Below are positions 29,882-37,988 of a stretch of 64,000 nucleotides of DNA, in pieces. Source of the DNA: Herbidospora cretacea (GTDB lineage: Bacteria > Actinomycetota > Actinomycetes > Streptosporangiales > Streptosporangiaceae). The notes beneath the pieces are model-generated. The model was not told where the DNA came from and ran no database searches. It worked only from the letters and a program-made list of their open reading frames with translations. The translations under genes and the position numbers were made by a program. Position 1 is the stretch's first letter, and each line of letters starts with the position of its first letter. The DNA lies in NCBI RefSeq assembly GCF_001570605.1, contig NZ_BBXG01000026.1, positions 32,188 through 96,187 on the forward strand, given 5' to 3'.

Positions 29882-31674
29882 GGGGCGACGCTCTCCTCTT
29901 CGAGGGCCGAGTTCTCGGCCTCCTGGCGTTCGTAGGCCGTCACGAGATCGCGGTAGCCGGCGCAGCGGGCCAGCAGGGTCTCGTGGGGGCCGTGGTCGGC
30001 GACGGTGCCGTTCTCGACGTAGACGACGTCGTCGGCCAGGGAGATCGTGGCCATCCGGTAGGCGATCACGATGACGGTGGCGTGCTGGTCGCGCAGGCCG
30101 AACAGGATGCGCTTCTCGACCTGGGGGTCGACGCTGGAGGTGGCGTCGTCGAGGATCAACATCCTCGGCTCGCGGGCCAGCGCCCTGGCCAGGGCGAGCC
30201 GCTGGCGCTGGCCGCCCGACAGGGTGGTGCCGCGTTCGCCGATTCTGGTGTCGAGGGCGTCGGGCAGCGCGCTGACGAACCCGTCGGCCTGGGCGAGCCG
30301 GAGCGCGGCCCAGACCTTCTCGTCGCTGATCTCGGCGCCGAGCGTGATGTTGCCCCGGACGGTGTCGTCGAACAGGAACGTCTGCTGGGGAACCAGCGAG
30401 ACCGCCCCGCTCACGCCGTCGCGCTCGACCTCCCGCACGTCGACGCCGTCGATCGCGACCACGCCCTCGTCGGGGTCGACCAGGCGGGCCAGGAGCTGGG
30501 TCAGCGTGGACTTGCCGGAACCGGTGGGCCCGACCACGGCGACCGTGCGGCCCGGCTCGACGGTGAAGGCGACGTCGCGCAGCACCGGGACGCCGGGCTC
30601 GTAGGCGAAGGAGACGCCGGTGACGGCCAGCTCCGCGGGCCGGTCGGCCGGCAGGGAGGCGGAGCCGTAAACCATGGACCCCTCCGCGCGCAGCACCTCC
30701 TGCACCCGCGTCCAGCCCACGACGGAGCGGGGCAGTTCCCCCAGCACCCACCCGAGCGCCCGCACGGGGAAGGCGAGCAGCGTGAACAGGTAGGACACCT
30801 GCACCAGCTCACCGGCGGTGACGTCGCCGGAGGCGAGGCGGTAGGAGCCGAACAGCAGCACGGCGAGCACGCCGAGCGTCGGCAGCGCCTCCAGCAGCGG
30901 ATCGAACAGGCCGCGCACCCGCCCGGCCGCGATGTTCGCGTCGCGCAGCGCGTCGGCGCGGGCCCGGAAGCGGACCGCCTCGGCGTCTTCGCGGCCGAGG
31001 GTCTTGACCACGAGCGCGCCCTCGAAGCTCTCGTGGGCGACCTCGGAGACAGCGGCCCGCAGCTCCTGCGCCCGGGTGGCGAGCGGGGTGAGCCGACGCT
31101 GGTAGACGAGGTTGAGCAGGGCGATCGCCGGGAAGATCAGGAAGCCGACCAGGGCCAGCACCGGGTCGGTCAGCACGATCGCCACCGCCGACGCGACCAG
31201 CATGACCACGACGCCGACCGCCATCGGCAGCGGCGCGAGCGGCCCCCACGCGGCCTCGGCGTCGGAGCTGGCGTTCGACAGCAGCTGCCCCGTCGGGTGG
31301 CGGTGGTGCCAGGCCAGCGGGAGCCGCAGGAACTGCCGCCCCAGCGAGCGCCGGAAATGCGCCTGCATGCGGTATTGGTGGATGCCCGCCATGATGCGGC
31401 GGCCCATGATCCCGGCCGCTTTGAACACCGCGACCCCGACGATCAGCGTGGCCGCCAGCGCCAGCGTCCCGGCGGTCGCCCGGCCGTCGCGGAAGGCCGG
31501 CAGGACGGCGTTCTCGGTCGCCCAGCCGAGCGCCCACGAGGACAGCACGGTGGTGACGCCGTAGAGGGCGCTGGCCAGGACGGCGCCGGTGAAGATCCTC
31601 GGCTCGGTCCTGACGGCGTGGCCGATGACGCGGAACCCCTGGCGCATGACGGCGGATGAGACCTTGTCGGGCAC
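29878..31674 (-). CDS. ABC exporter half-transporter, degenerate ATP site
   Basis: 598 residues, the same architecture and length as its partner. Walker A GPTGSGKST and signature LSGGQRQ are intact, but Walker B reads LILDDATSS (Asp where catalytic Glu is expected) and the H-loop IAYRMAT (Tyr for His). This pairing of one consensus and one degenerate site is typical of heterodimeric exporters such as BmrCD or TM287/288. GTG 31674 gives the natural start. Substrate unknown. Confidence 0.9.
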   Translation of the reverse strand: MPDKVSSAVMRQGFRVIGHAVRTEPRIFTGAVLASALYGVTTVLSSWALGWATENAVLPAFRDGRATAGTLALAATLIVGVAVFKAAGIMGRRIMAGIHQYRMQAHFRRSLGRQFLRLPLAWHHRHPTGQLLSNASSDAEAAWGPLAPLPMAVGVVVMLVASAVAIVLTDPVLALVGFLIFPAIALLNLVYQRRLTPLATRAQELRAAVSEVAHESFEGALVVKTLGREDAEAVRFRARADALRDANIAAGRVRGLFDPLLEALPTLGVLAVLLFGSYRLASGDVTAGELVQVSYLFTLLAFPVRALGWVLGELPRSVVGWTRVQEVLRAEGSMVYGSASLPADRPAELAVTGVSFAYEPGVPVLRDVAFTVEPGRTVAVVGPTGSGKSTLTQLLARLVDPDEGVVAIDGVDVREVERDGVSGAVSLVPQQTFLFDDTVRGNITLGAEISDEKVWAALRLAQADGFVSALPDALDTRIGERGTTLSGGQRQRLALARALAREPRMLILDDATSSVDPQVEKRILFGLRDQHATVIVIAYRMATISLADDVVYVENGTVADHGPHETLLARCAGYRDLVTAYERQEAENSALEEESVAP

Positions 31675-31860
31675 GCGGGGCGTCCTTCCGTTGGAGCGGT
31701 GGTTCGGGTCCGACCCTACAAACCTCGACCGACAGTTCGGATCGGGCCAAGGGCTGACCATGACGCGGGGCCATGGACCTAGGGCCGGGAAAGCCCAGTG
31801 GGGGAAATCACGACGATCACCGCTCTTATTCCCGGCCGTCAGGGTGCTTAGGGTTGACCC

Positions 31861-32496
31861 ATGAGCTACGCCCGCGCGGAACGTGCCGCCATCACCGACC
31901 TGCTCGACGATCTGGGCCCCTTCGCGCCCACGCTGTGCGAGGGCTGGGAGACCGCCGACCTCGCCGCCCACCTCGTCGTCCGGGAGCGCCGCATCGACGC
32001 CGCCGCCGGGATCGCCGTGAAGTTCCTCGCGCCGTACACGCGGAACGTGCAGGCCCAGGTCCGGGCCCGGCCCTACGCGGAGCTGGTGAACGAGGTCCGG
32101 CAGGGCCCGCCCCGCTGGACCCCCTACGGGCTGATCCCCGGCCTCGACACGGCGGTGAACACGGTCGAGTTCTTCATCCACCACGAGGACGTGCGCCGCG
32201 CCCAGGCGGGCTGGGAACCCCGCGAGCTCCCCGCCGACCTCGACGACCTGCTGTGGAAGCGCGTCTCGGCGGGCTCGCGGATCTTCTTCCGCAACTCGCC
32301 GGTGGGCGTGGTCCTGCGCCGCGCCGGCACCGGCCAGAAGGCCGGCGCCAAGATGAAGGACCCCGCCGTGGTGGTGACCGGCCCCTCCCAGGAACTGCTG
32401 CTGTTCGCCTTCGGCCGCCAGGACCACGCCCGGGTCGCGCTCGACGGGGACGCGGCGGCGGTGGAGCAGCTGATGGGCGCCCGCCTGGGCATGTGA
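31861..32496 (+). CDS. TIGR03085/DinB-like (maleylpyruvate isomerase N-terminal) protein
   Basis: 211 residues with the DinB-like four-helix bundle of the mycothiol-dependent isomerase class: LCEGWETADLAAHLVVRERR early on, and the conserved HHEDVRRA motif (putative metal ligands). TIGR03085 members are common in actinomycetes; their reaction is not established. Divergent from the ABC genes by 186 bp. Confidence 0.85.
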   Translation: MSYARAERAAITDLLDDLGPFAPTLCEGWETADLAAHLVVRERRIDAAAGIAVKFLAPYTRNVQAQVRARPYAELVNEVRQGPPRWTPYGLIPGLDTAVNTVEFFIHHEDVRRAQAGWEPRELPADLDDLLWKRVSAGSRIFFRNSPVGVVLRRAGTGQKAGAKMKDPAVVVTGPSQELLLFAFGRQDHARVALDGDAAAVEQLMGARLGM

Positions 32497-32511
32497 GCCG
32501 ACCGGTCACGG

Positions 32512-32997
32512 TCACCCGGCGTCGAGCCAGTGACGGAAGAACTCGGTCGTCGACTTGACGACGACGGGCTCCCGATAGGCCTCGGGCCAGATCTGCAGGA
32601 AGTAGTGCTCCTCCGCCATCTCGTCGTCCATGCCGAGGACGTGATAGCGCAGGCGATAAGCGCCGGGCCCGGCGGTCAGCGCGGGCAGCGGGTGAGAGGT
32701 CCCCTCGTTCCACTCCTCCAGCGTGAGCCGCCCCGACGGCGCGTCGAAGGCGATCTCCACGATGTCCTCGTAACCGTCGAGGTCGGCCCCCGGATCGACG
32801 TCGGCCACGGCCACGGTGAGCGGCACCGTCCCATATTGGATCCCGAAGATCAGCTGGGCGGTGCCTTTCCCGGCCAGGACCACCCCGACACCCGAGGGCC
32901 CGTCGAAGTCGAAAGGGCGTTCGCACTTCTCGTCGACCAGGTATGCCTGGCTGTAGTCGACGTCCAGTTCCACGCTCACGGTACGCACGGCTGACAT
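32512..32997 (-). CDS. Conserved hypothetical protein, beta-rich
   Basis: 161 residues, acidic, no signal peptide or membrane segment. The pattern suggests an all-beta domain with a C-terminal amphipathic tail (YFLQIWPEAYREP). I do not recognise a family. Its start (ATG 32997) follows no strong binding site. Adjacent to the cyclopropane-synthase operon (61 bp downstream of it, same strand) and therefore possibly its last member. Confidence 0.6.
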   Translation of the reverse strand: MSAVRTVSVELDVDYSQAYLVDEKCERPFDFDGPSGVGVVLAGKGTAQLIFGIQYGTVPLTVAVADVDPGADLDGYEDIVEIAFDAPSGRLTLEEWNEGTSHPLPALTAGPGAYRLRYHVLGMDDEMAEEHYFLQIWPEAYREPVVVKSTTEFFRHWLDAG

Positions 32998-33058
32998 GGC
33001 CGGCAGCCTAACCAGACCGACCGACGAGATCGGCGGGACGCCGGGGGCGATCCGGTGG

Positions 33059-34231
33059 TCACACGGGCCGCTCCAAGGTGATCTGGTGGACCGACATCCG
33101 GCCCGACTCGAAGGCCAGCCCGCCCCCGACCAGGTACAGCCGCCAGACCCGCGCCACCTCCTCGCCGACCAGGGCCACGGCCTGGTCCCAGTGGGACTCG
33201 AAGGTCTCGTACCAGGCCTGGACGGTCTTCGCGTAGTCCTCCCGCATGCCCTCCACGTGCAGCACCTCGAAGCCGGCCTCCTCGAACATGGCGACCGTCC
33301 GCCCGACCGGGCGCATGTGCATGTCGGGGGCGATGTACCGCTCGATGAACGGGCCGCCGCCGGGCGCGTTGGCCCCGCGTGACATCTGCTGGATGACGAC
33401 GCGGCCACCGGGGCGCACCAGGCCGAAGAGGGTGGAGGCGTAGACGGGGTAGTTCTCCTCGCCGACGTGTTCGCCCATCTCGATGGAGGAGATCGCGTCG
33501 TAGGGGCCGTCGGAGACGTCCCGGTAGTCCTGGAGCCTGACCTCGCCGCCGCGGGCCCGGACGAAGGCCTGCTGCTCGGCGGCGATCGTCACGCCGACCG
33601 ACTTGGCGCCGTATTCGGCGGCGTGGAGCACCATCGACCCCCAGCCGCAGCCCACGTCGAGGTGGCGCGTCCCGGGCTGGAGGCCGAGTTTGGCGCAGAC
33701 CAGGTCGAGCTTGCGCCGCTGGGCGGCGGCGAGGTCGTCGCCGGGCGCCCACTTGGCGCAGGAGTAGGCCATCGAGGGGTCGAGGATCAGCGAGTAGAAG
33801 TCGTTGGACAGGTCGTAGTGGTGGGAGATCGCGTCCCGGTCGCGGACGCGCGTGTGGAGGCGGCCGCGCAGGCGGGCCTCGCTGGCGGGGATCGGCGGGC
33901 GGGGTCCGGCGACGCCGAGGCCGAGGAGGGTCCGCGCGCCGCGCGCCATCTCGGCCATCCCCGGCCCGCCCGTGCCCGCGGCCCACACGCGGCGGAACCC
34001 GTCGGCGAGATCGCCCTCGACGTCGAGGTGGCCGCTGACGTAGGCGCGGGCGAGGCCGAGCTCCCCGGGCGCCCAGAGCAGGTGCCGCAGCGCCAGCGGC
34101 GACCTCAGCACCACGACGGGCGCGTCGGCGGGCCCGGCGAAACCGCCGTCCCAGGTGCGCAGTCCCACGGGCAGCGAGCCCCCGAAAAGCCCCGCGACCG
34201 TATCGGCCAAGCGGGTGGCGACGACAGTCAC
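33059..34231 (-). CDS. Cyclopropane-fatty-acid synthase-like SAM methyltransferase 2
   Basis: 390 residues of the CFA synthase family. Visible: HHYDLSNDFYSLILD (substrate/lipid loop), SAM motif HLDVGCGWGS, IEMGEHVG, and a C-terminal helix with MWIF-like core replaced by VWRLYLVG. Methylates unsaturated acyl chains of phospholipids. Starts at GTG overlapping the stop of a second such gene (GTGA). Confidence 0.88.
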   Translation of the reverse strand: MTVVATRLADTVAGLFGGSLPVGLRTWDGGFAGPADAPVVVLRSPLALRHLLWAPGELGLARAYVSGHLDVEGDLADGFRRVWAAGTGGPGMAEMARGARTLLGLGVAGPRPPIPASEARLRGRLHTRVRDRDAISHHYDLSNDFYSLILDPSMAYSCAKWAPGDDLAAAQRRKLDLVCAKLGLQPGTRHLDVGCGWGSMVLHAAEYGAKSVGVTIAAEQQAFVRARGGEVRLQDYRDVSDGPYDAISSIEMGEHVGEENYPVYASTLFGLVRPGGRVVIQQMSRGANAPGGGPFIERYIAPDMHMRPVGRTVAMFEEAGFEVLHVEGMREDYAKTVQAWYETFESHWDQAVALVGEEVARVWRLYLVGGGLAFESGRMSVHQITLERPV

Positions 34232-35424
34232 GACCGGCCCCTCTCCAGAATGAACTGACGGACGTTCAGATATCCCGACCGGAATCCGGCTTCCGAATAG
34301 GCCAGGTAGAAGATCCACATGCGATGGAAGATCTCGTCGAATCCGAGCCGCGAGATGTCGGCCCGCCGCGAGCAGTAGCGTTCACGCCACAACCGGAGCG
34401 TCTCGGCGTAGTCGCCGCCCATTTCGTGATGGCCGGAGATCCGCAACGCGCCGAGATTCTCCTCGATGGCCGGGACGCTCGGGAGCAGCCCGCCCGGGAA
34501 GATGTATTTCTGGATCCACGTGTACGTGTACCGCGACGCCACCATCCGGTCGTGCGGCATCGTGATGGCCTGCAGGCCCACCCGCCCGCCGGGGGCCAGC
34601 AACCGATCGAGCGTCGCGAAGAAAACGGGCCAATAGCGCTCCCCGACCGCTTCGATCATTTCCACACTGAGCACCGCGTCATAGGAGCCGTGCGCCTCCC
34701 GGTAGTCGCAGAGTTCCACCGAGACCCGGTCGGAGAGGCCCGCGGCGGCCACCCGTTCCAGCGCGAAGGCCCGCTGTTCGGCGGAGAGGGTGATCGTCCT
34801 GACCTCCGCCCCCCGGGCCGCGGCGCGGATGGCGAGGGCTCCCCATCCGGTGCCGATCTCCATGACTTTCGACCCCGGGCCGACGCCGGTCCCGTCGAGC
34901 AGCCGGTCGATCTTGGCGTGCTGGGCCTGCTCCAGGTTCTCCCACGTGGCCTCGCCCCAGAAGAGCGCCGACGAATACGTCATCGACGGGTCGAGGAACT
35001 CCGCGAAGAGGTCGTTCGACAGGTCGTAGTGCCGCTGGATGTTGCGCCGGGCATTCTCGACCGTCCCCTCCTCCGACCGGGGATGCCGCCGCGCCCACAC
35101 ACCCCGCAACCGCTGGAGGGGGGCCGGCACCAGGGACGCCAGTTCGCGCGCCATCACGGTGAGCACACCCGCGAGGTCGTCGGCCTCCCAGTCACCGGCC
35201 ATGTAGGCCTCACCGAATCCGATCAGCCCGTCGGCGCCCACCCGCGAGAAGAAGTCCTCCGCGCGCACCACCCGCATGAGCGGGCCCGCGGGATCGCCGA
35301 GCATCTCCCCGTCGGGCATCTGGACGCGCAGCGGCAACCGGGCCACGGCGTTGCGGAAAAGCTGCCGCACGACCCGGACGCGCAGTGGCGATCTCGCGGG
35401 GGTGACGGCGATGGCGTGCGTCAT
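34228..35424 (-). CDS. Cyclopropane-fatty-acid synthase-like SAM methyltransferase 1
   Basis: 398 residues; same family as its neighbour but clearly diverged (RHYDLSNDLFAEFLD, VMEIGTGWGAL, SVEMIEAVG, RMWIFYLAYSEAGF). N-terminal domain (LGDPAGPLMRV...GFGEAYMAGDW) resembles the lipid-binding head of CFA synthases. Middle of a four-gene operon: amine-oxidase-type flavoprotein, DUF1365, this gene, second CFA gene, each overlapping by 4 bp. Confidence 0.92.
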   Translation of the reverse strand: MTHAIAVTPARSPLRVRVVRQLFRNAVARLPLRVQMPDGEMLGDPAGPLMRVVRAEDFFSRVGADGLIGFGEAYMAGDWEADDLAGVLTVMARELASLVPAPLQRLRGVWARRHPRSEEGTVENARRNIQRHYDLSNDLFAEFLDPSMTYSSALFWGEATWENLEQAQHAKIDRLLDGTGVGPGSKVMEIGTGWGALAIRAAARGAEVRTITLSAEQRAFALERVAAAGLSDRVSVELCDYREAHGSYDAVLSVEMIEAVGERYWPVFFATLDRLLAPGGRVGLQAITMPHDRMVASRYTYTWIQKYIFPGGLLPSVPAIEENLGALRISGHHEMGGDYAETLRLWRERYCSRRADISRLGFDEIFHRMWIFYLAYSEAGFRSGYLNVRQFILERGRS

Positions 35425-36038
35425 GAGGTCTCTCTCTTTCGGGGTACGACGGGCAGCCCGCGCAGATACAGCGCGACGCCCTGGCGCCGGATGCGCGCCC
35501 CCACGAGGAGCGGGGCGATCCGGAGCCGGTTGCGCAACGTCGGGGGCACCCGGCGCCCGCGCAGCGTCGCCACGAACGGCCGCCCCTCGGGACGGTGCAG
35601 GATCACCGCGAGGTCGAGCCGGTCGGACGGCGGCGGCAGCCGGAGCGTGTAGTGGCCGTCGACGGGGTTGAAGGGCGACACGTAGAACTCCTTGCTCGTC
35701 TCGGCGCGGCCGTGGGCGTCGGGACGGAGCAGGTAGCGGTGGCGTCCGCCGTAGGTGTTGCGGACCTCGGCGACCACGACGCCGGTGTCGCACCAGTAGA
35801 CGGTCAGGGGGTTGAAGACGTATCCGAGGGTGCGCCGCCCGGCCAGCATCGTGACCCGGCCCGCGCGTTCGCCGTGTTCGGCCAGGAAGGCGTCGAGGGA
35901 GGCGCGGGCGCCGGGGTCGAACCCCTTCGGCAGGTCGTCGAGGTCGACGAGCCACAGGTAGCCGTCGTAGGTGAAGGCGTTGCGCAGCGGCGTGGACCGC
36001 ACGTGGGTGATGACGCAGCGGTAGAGGGCCGGTGTCAC
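35421..36038 (-). CDS. DUF1365-family protein
   Basis: 205 residues. N-terminus ALYRCVITHVRSTPLRNAFTY and the middle FNPLTVYWCD are the DUF1365 hallmarks. In bacteria, DUF1365 genes regularly sit between an amine-oxidase-type flavoprotein and a CFA synthase, as here. Role in lipid modification is inferred. GTG start overlaps the flavoprotein stop, ATGA overlap downstream. Confidence 0.92.
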   Translation of the reverse strand: MTPALYRCVITHVRSTPLRNAFTYDGYLWLVDLDDLPKGFDPGARASLDAFLAEHGERAGRVTMLAGRRTLGYVFNPLTVYWCDTGVVVAEVRNTYGGRHRYLLRPDAHGRAETSKEFYVSPFNPVDGHYTLRLPPPSDRLDLAVILHRPEGRPFVATLRGRRVPPTLRNRLRIAPLLVGARIRRQGVALYLRGLPVVPRKRETS

Positions 36039-37252
36039 CAGCGTGCCCCCAGGGTCTCGGCGGCCTTGAGCCCGGACCGGCAGCCGTCCTCGTGGAAACC
36101 CCATCCGTGGTACGCCCCCGCGTAGGCCACCCGGCCGTCCGACAGTCCCGGCAGCAGCCTCTGCAGCGCGACCGTCTCAGGGGTGTAGACGGGGTGCTCG
36201 TAGTCCATCCGGGCGATGACATGTTCCTCCGGCACCTCGTCGCCGAGGGTGACCAGATAGCGGGTTGCGGTGGGGAGCCGCTGGAGGCGGGTCATGTCGT
36301 AGGAGACGCGTACAGAAGAAGGTTCGGCGCCGCAGCCGGACATGCGGTAGTTCCACGACGCCCGCGCTCCCCCGGCGCGGGGCAGCGCGCTCGTGTCGGT
36401 GTGCAGCAGCGCCGGGTTGCGGGAGTAGGGGAAGCCGCCCAGGACGCGCCTCTCCAGGTCCGTGGGGGCCGCCAGGAGGGCCAGCGCCTGCCCGGGGTGG
36501 GTGGCGACCACGGCGGCGTCGTAGACGGCGGTCTCGTCGCCGTCGTCGCGGATCTCGACCGCGTCGGCGCGCCTCCTCAGTTCCCGTACGGGGGTCGCGG
36601 TGCGCACCGCCGTGAGCCCCTTGGCGACCTTCTCCACGTAGCTGCGGCTGCCGCCGGTGACCGTGCGCCACATCGGGCTGCCCGACACGCTGAGCATCCC
36701 GTGGTTGGCCAGGAACGTGAACAGGTAGCGGGCCGGGTAGCGCAGCGCCACCGAGGGCGCGCACGACCAGACGGCCGCCACCAGGGGGGTCAGGAAGTGC
36801 CGGGTGAAGTAGGGGGAGAACCGGGCCGCGACCTCGCCGAGGGTGCGGTCGTCGTCGGTGGCGAGGATCCGGCGGGCCGCGCGGTGGAACCTCGGCACGT
36901 CGGCCAGCATCCGCAGGTAGCGGGCGGTGGGCCGCTGGGCGAGGAGCCCGGCCGGGCCCTTGCCTCCGGCGTATTCGAGACCGCAGCCGTCGCACCGCAC
37001 CGACAGGCTCATCTCCGACTCCTGGGTGGACACCCCCAGTTCGCGGAACAGCCGCGTCAGATGCGGATAGGTGCGGTCGTTGTGGACGATGAACCCCGTG
37101 TCGATCGCGAGCCCCGCGACGTCGTGGGTGTGGGCGTGACCGCCGAGGCGGTCGTCGGCCTCGTAGAGGGTCACCTCGTGTGTGGAACGCAGCACATACG
37201 CCGCGGTGAGCCCCGCCACGCCGCTGCCGATGACGGCCACCGTCGGACGCAC
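36035..37252 (-). CDS. FAD-dependent amine-oxidase-type oxidoreductase
   Basis: 405 residues. FAD motif VAVIGSGVAGLTAAYVL at the N-terminus, followed by the LYEADDRLGGHAHT element and the C-terminal FAD signature RVAYAGAYHGWGFHEDG. Typical first gene of the flavoprotein-DUF1365-CFA set; it may oxidise or desaturate the methylated acyl chain. GTG start with GGAGGT upstream. Confidence 0.9.
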   Translation of the reverse strand: MRPTVAVIGSGVAGLTAAYVLRSTHEVTLYEADDRLGGHAHTHDVAGLAIDTGFIVHNDRTYPHLTRLFRELGVSTQESEMSLSVRCDGCGLEYAGGKGPAGLLAQRPTARYLRMLADVPRFHRAARRILATDDDRTLGEVAARFSPYFTRHFLTPLVAAVWSCAPSVALRYPARYLFTFLANHGMLSVSGSPMWRTVTGGSRSYVEKVAKGLTAVRTATPVRELRRRADAVEIRDDGDETAVYDAAVVATHPGQALALLAAPTDLERRVLGGFPYSRNPALLHTDTSALPRAGGARASWNYRMSGCGAEPSSVRVSYDMTRLQRLPTATRYLVTLGDEVPEEHVIARMDYEHPVYTPETVALQRLLPGLSDGRVAYAGAYHGWGFHEDGCRSGLKAAETLGARW

Positions 37253-37324
37253 CCGACCTCCTCGAACTCCTCCGACCAGTCTTTATGGGTTCCTTCGGAG
37301 CGGAGAGCCGTTCGGTTTGGCCGT

Positions 37325-37343
37325 GCCGGGGTTTTTCCCCGGC
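37325..37343. other. Hairpin GCCGGGG-TTTTT-CCCCGGC
   Basis: Perfect 7-bp stem, 5-T loop, in the 194-bp interval between the flavoprotein gene and the small-protein gene. No T-run follows, so termination is uncertain. Confidence 0.5.
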
Positions 37344-37366
37344 CGGCCGGGGGCAGCGCGGCAGTC

Positions 37367-37377
37367 TTACGATCGTG
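37367..37377 (+). promoter_or_regulatory. Candidate -10 region of small-protein gene 1
   Basis: TTACGATCGTG, 80 bases before the start codon. A near-identical 11-mer lies upstream of the second copy (37647), which is why I flag it. No good -35 box. Confidence 0.35.
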
Positions 37378-37383
37378 CCAATT

Positions 37384-37403
37384 CCGCTACGTCTCCGTGG
37401 CGG
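37384..37403 (+). other. Leader hairpin upstream of small-protein gene 1
   Basis: CCGCTACG-TCTC-CGTGGCGG, 8-bp stem with one T-G pair, in the probable 5' leader. The second copy of the gene also has a leader hairpin (37660-37686). Confidence 0.4.
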
Positions 37404-37446
37404 ATGGGGCAGAGTGATGGCAGCACAAGACGGTTGGAGCCCCCTG

Positions 37447-37608
37447 ATGAACACCAAGAAAGTCCTCACGTACGTGGCCATCGCGTTCGTGATCTTCTAC
37501 TTATTCACCCAGCCCCAGGGGGCTGCGGGGGCCGTTCGAGGCGCCTTCGACGCCATCGGGAACGGCGCCGACGCGCTGGCCCAGTTCTTCACCGAGCTGT
37601 TCGCCTGA
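37447..37608 (+). CDS. Small single-pass membrane protein, copy 1
   Basis: 53 residues: KK, then one hydrophobic segment (VLTYVAIAFVIFYLF), TQP, and an amphipathic tail (AAGAVRGAFDAIGNGADALAQFF). About 34 of 53 positions are identical to the next gene, which fixes this start over an in-frame ATG 30 bases upstream. Conservation of two copies argues it is translated. Function unknown; no similarity I recognise. Confidence 0.8.
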   Translation: MNTKKVLTYVAIAFVIFYLFTQPQGAAGAVRGAFDAIGNGADALAQFFTELFA

Positions 37609-37646
37609 GCGATGGTGCCGGAAGGTCCTCCTCTCTTCCCGGCTAG

Positions 37647-37657
37647 TTATGATCATG
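37647..37657 (+). promoter_or_regulatory. Candidate -10 region of small-protein gene 2
   Basis: TTATGATCATG, 61 bases before the second start codon; differs from the 37367 element at two positions only. Confidence 0.35.
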
Positions 37658-37659
37658 GG

Positions 37660-37686
37660 TGTCGCCGGGTAGAAAAACCCGGGACA
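37660..37686 (+). other. Leader hairpin upstream of small-protein gene 2
   Basis: TGTC-g-CCGGGT-AGAAAA-ACCCGG-GACA, a 10-bp stem with one bulge, ending 8 bases before the GCAGGAGG ribosome binding site. Could regulate translation or terminate the first transcript. Confidence 0.45.
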
Positions 37687-37707
37687 CATACCGCAGGAGG
37701 CCCCCCA

Positions 37708-37872
37708 ATGCAGGTCAAGAAGGTGCTTACGTACGCAGCGATTGCGTTCGTGGTCTTCTACCTCTACACGCAGCCGAACGCGGCGGCCGGCGCTGTAAGG
37801 GGAGTGTTTGACGGTATCAACACCGGCGCCTCGCAACTGGCGACGTTCTTCAACGGCGTTCTCAACCAGTAG
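37708..37872 (+). CDS. Small single-pass membrane protein, copy 2
   Basis: 54 residues, paralogue of the previous gene (shared KKVLTYxAIAFVxFYL, then TQPxxAAGAVRGxFD). Strong binding site AGGAGG 7 bases upstream. Likely membrane inserted with a short N-in tail and an amphipathic exterior or cytosolic helix. Function unknown. Terminator follows directly. Confidence 0.85.
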   Translation: MQVKKVLTYAAIAFVVFYLYTQPNAAAGAVRGVFDGINTGASQLATFFNGVLNQ

Positions 37873-37878
37873 CTGACC

Positions 37879-37898
37879 AGCCCGCGGCGACGCGGGCT
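37879..37898 (+). terminator. Terminator after small-protein gene 2
   Basis: AGCCCGCG-GCGA-CGCGGGCT, 8-bp perfect stem followed by TCTTCGTTT. Confidence 0.8.
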
Positions 37899-37988
37899 TC
37901 TTCGTTTCCGGCGCCCACGGATGATCGTCCGGGTGGCTCCGGCGCCCACTGACCGGGCGCCCGGAACCTCCCATGCGAAACTGGTCTG

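Noticed and set aside
28085-30751. Continuous frame that would fuse the two ABC proteins
   Set aside because: The frame upstream of 29881 is the wrong frame of the partner; the GTG at 29881 with GTGA overlap and two intact ABC proteins explains it without fusion.
37325-37343. Rho-independent terminator
   Set aside because: Perfect stem but no T-run and not at a gene end on either strand; kept only as a hairpin.
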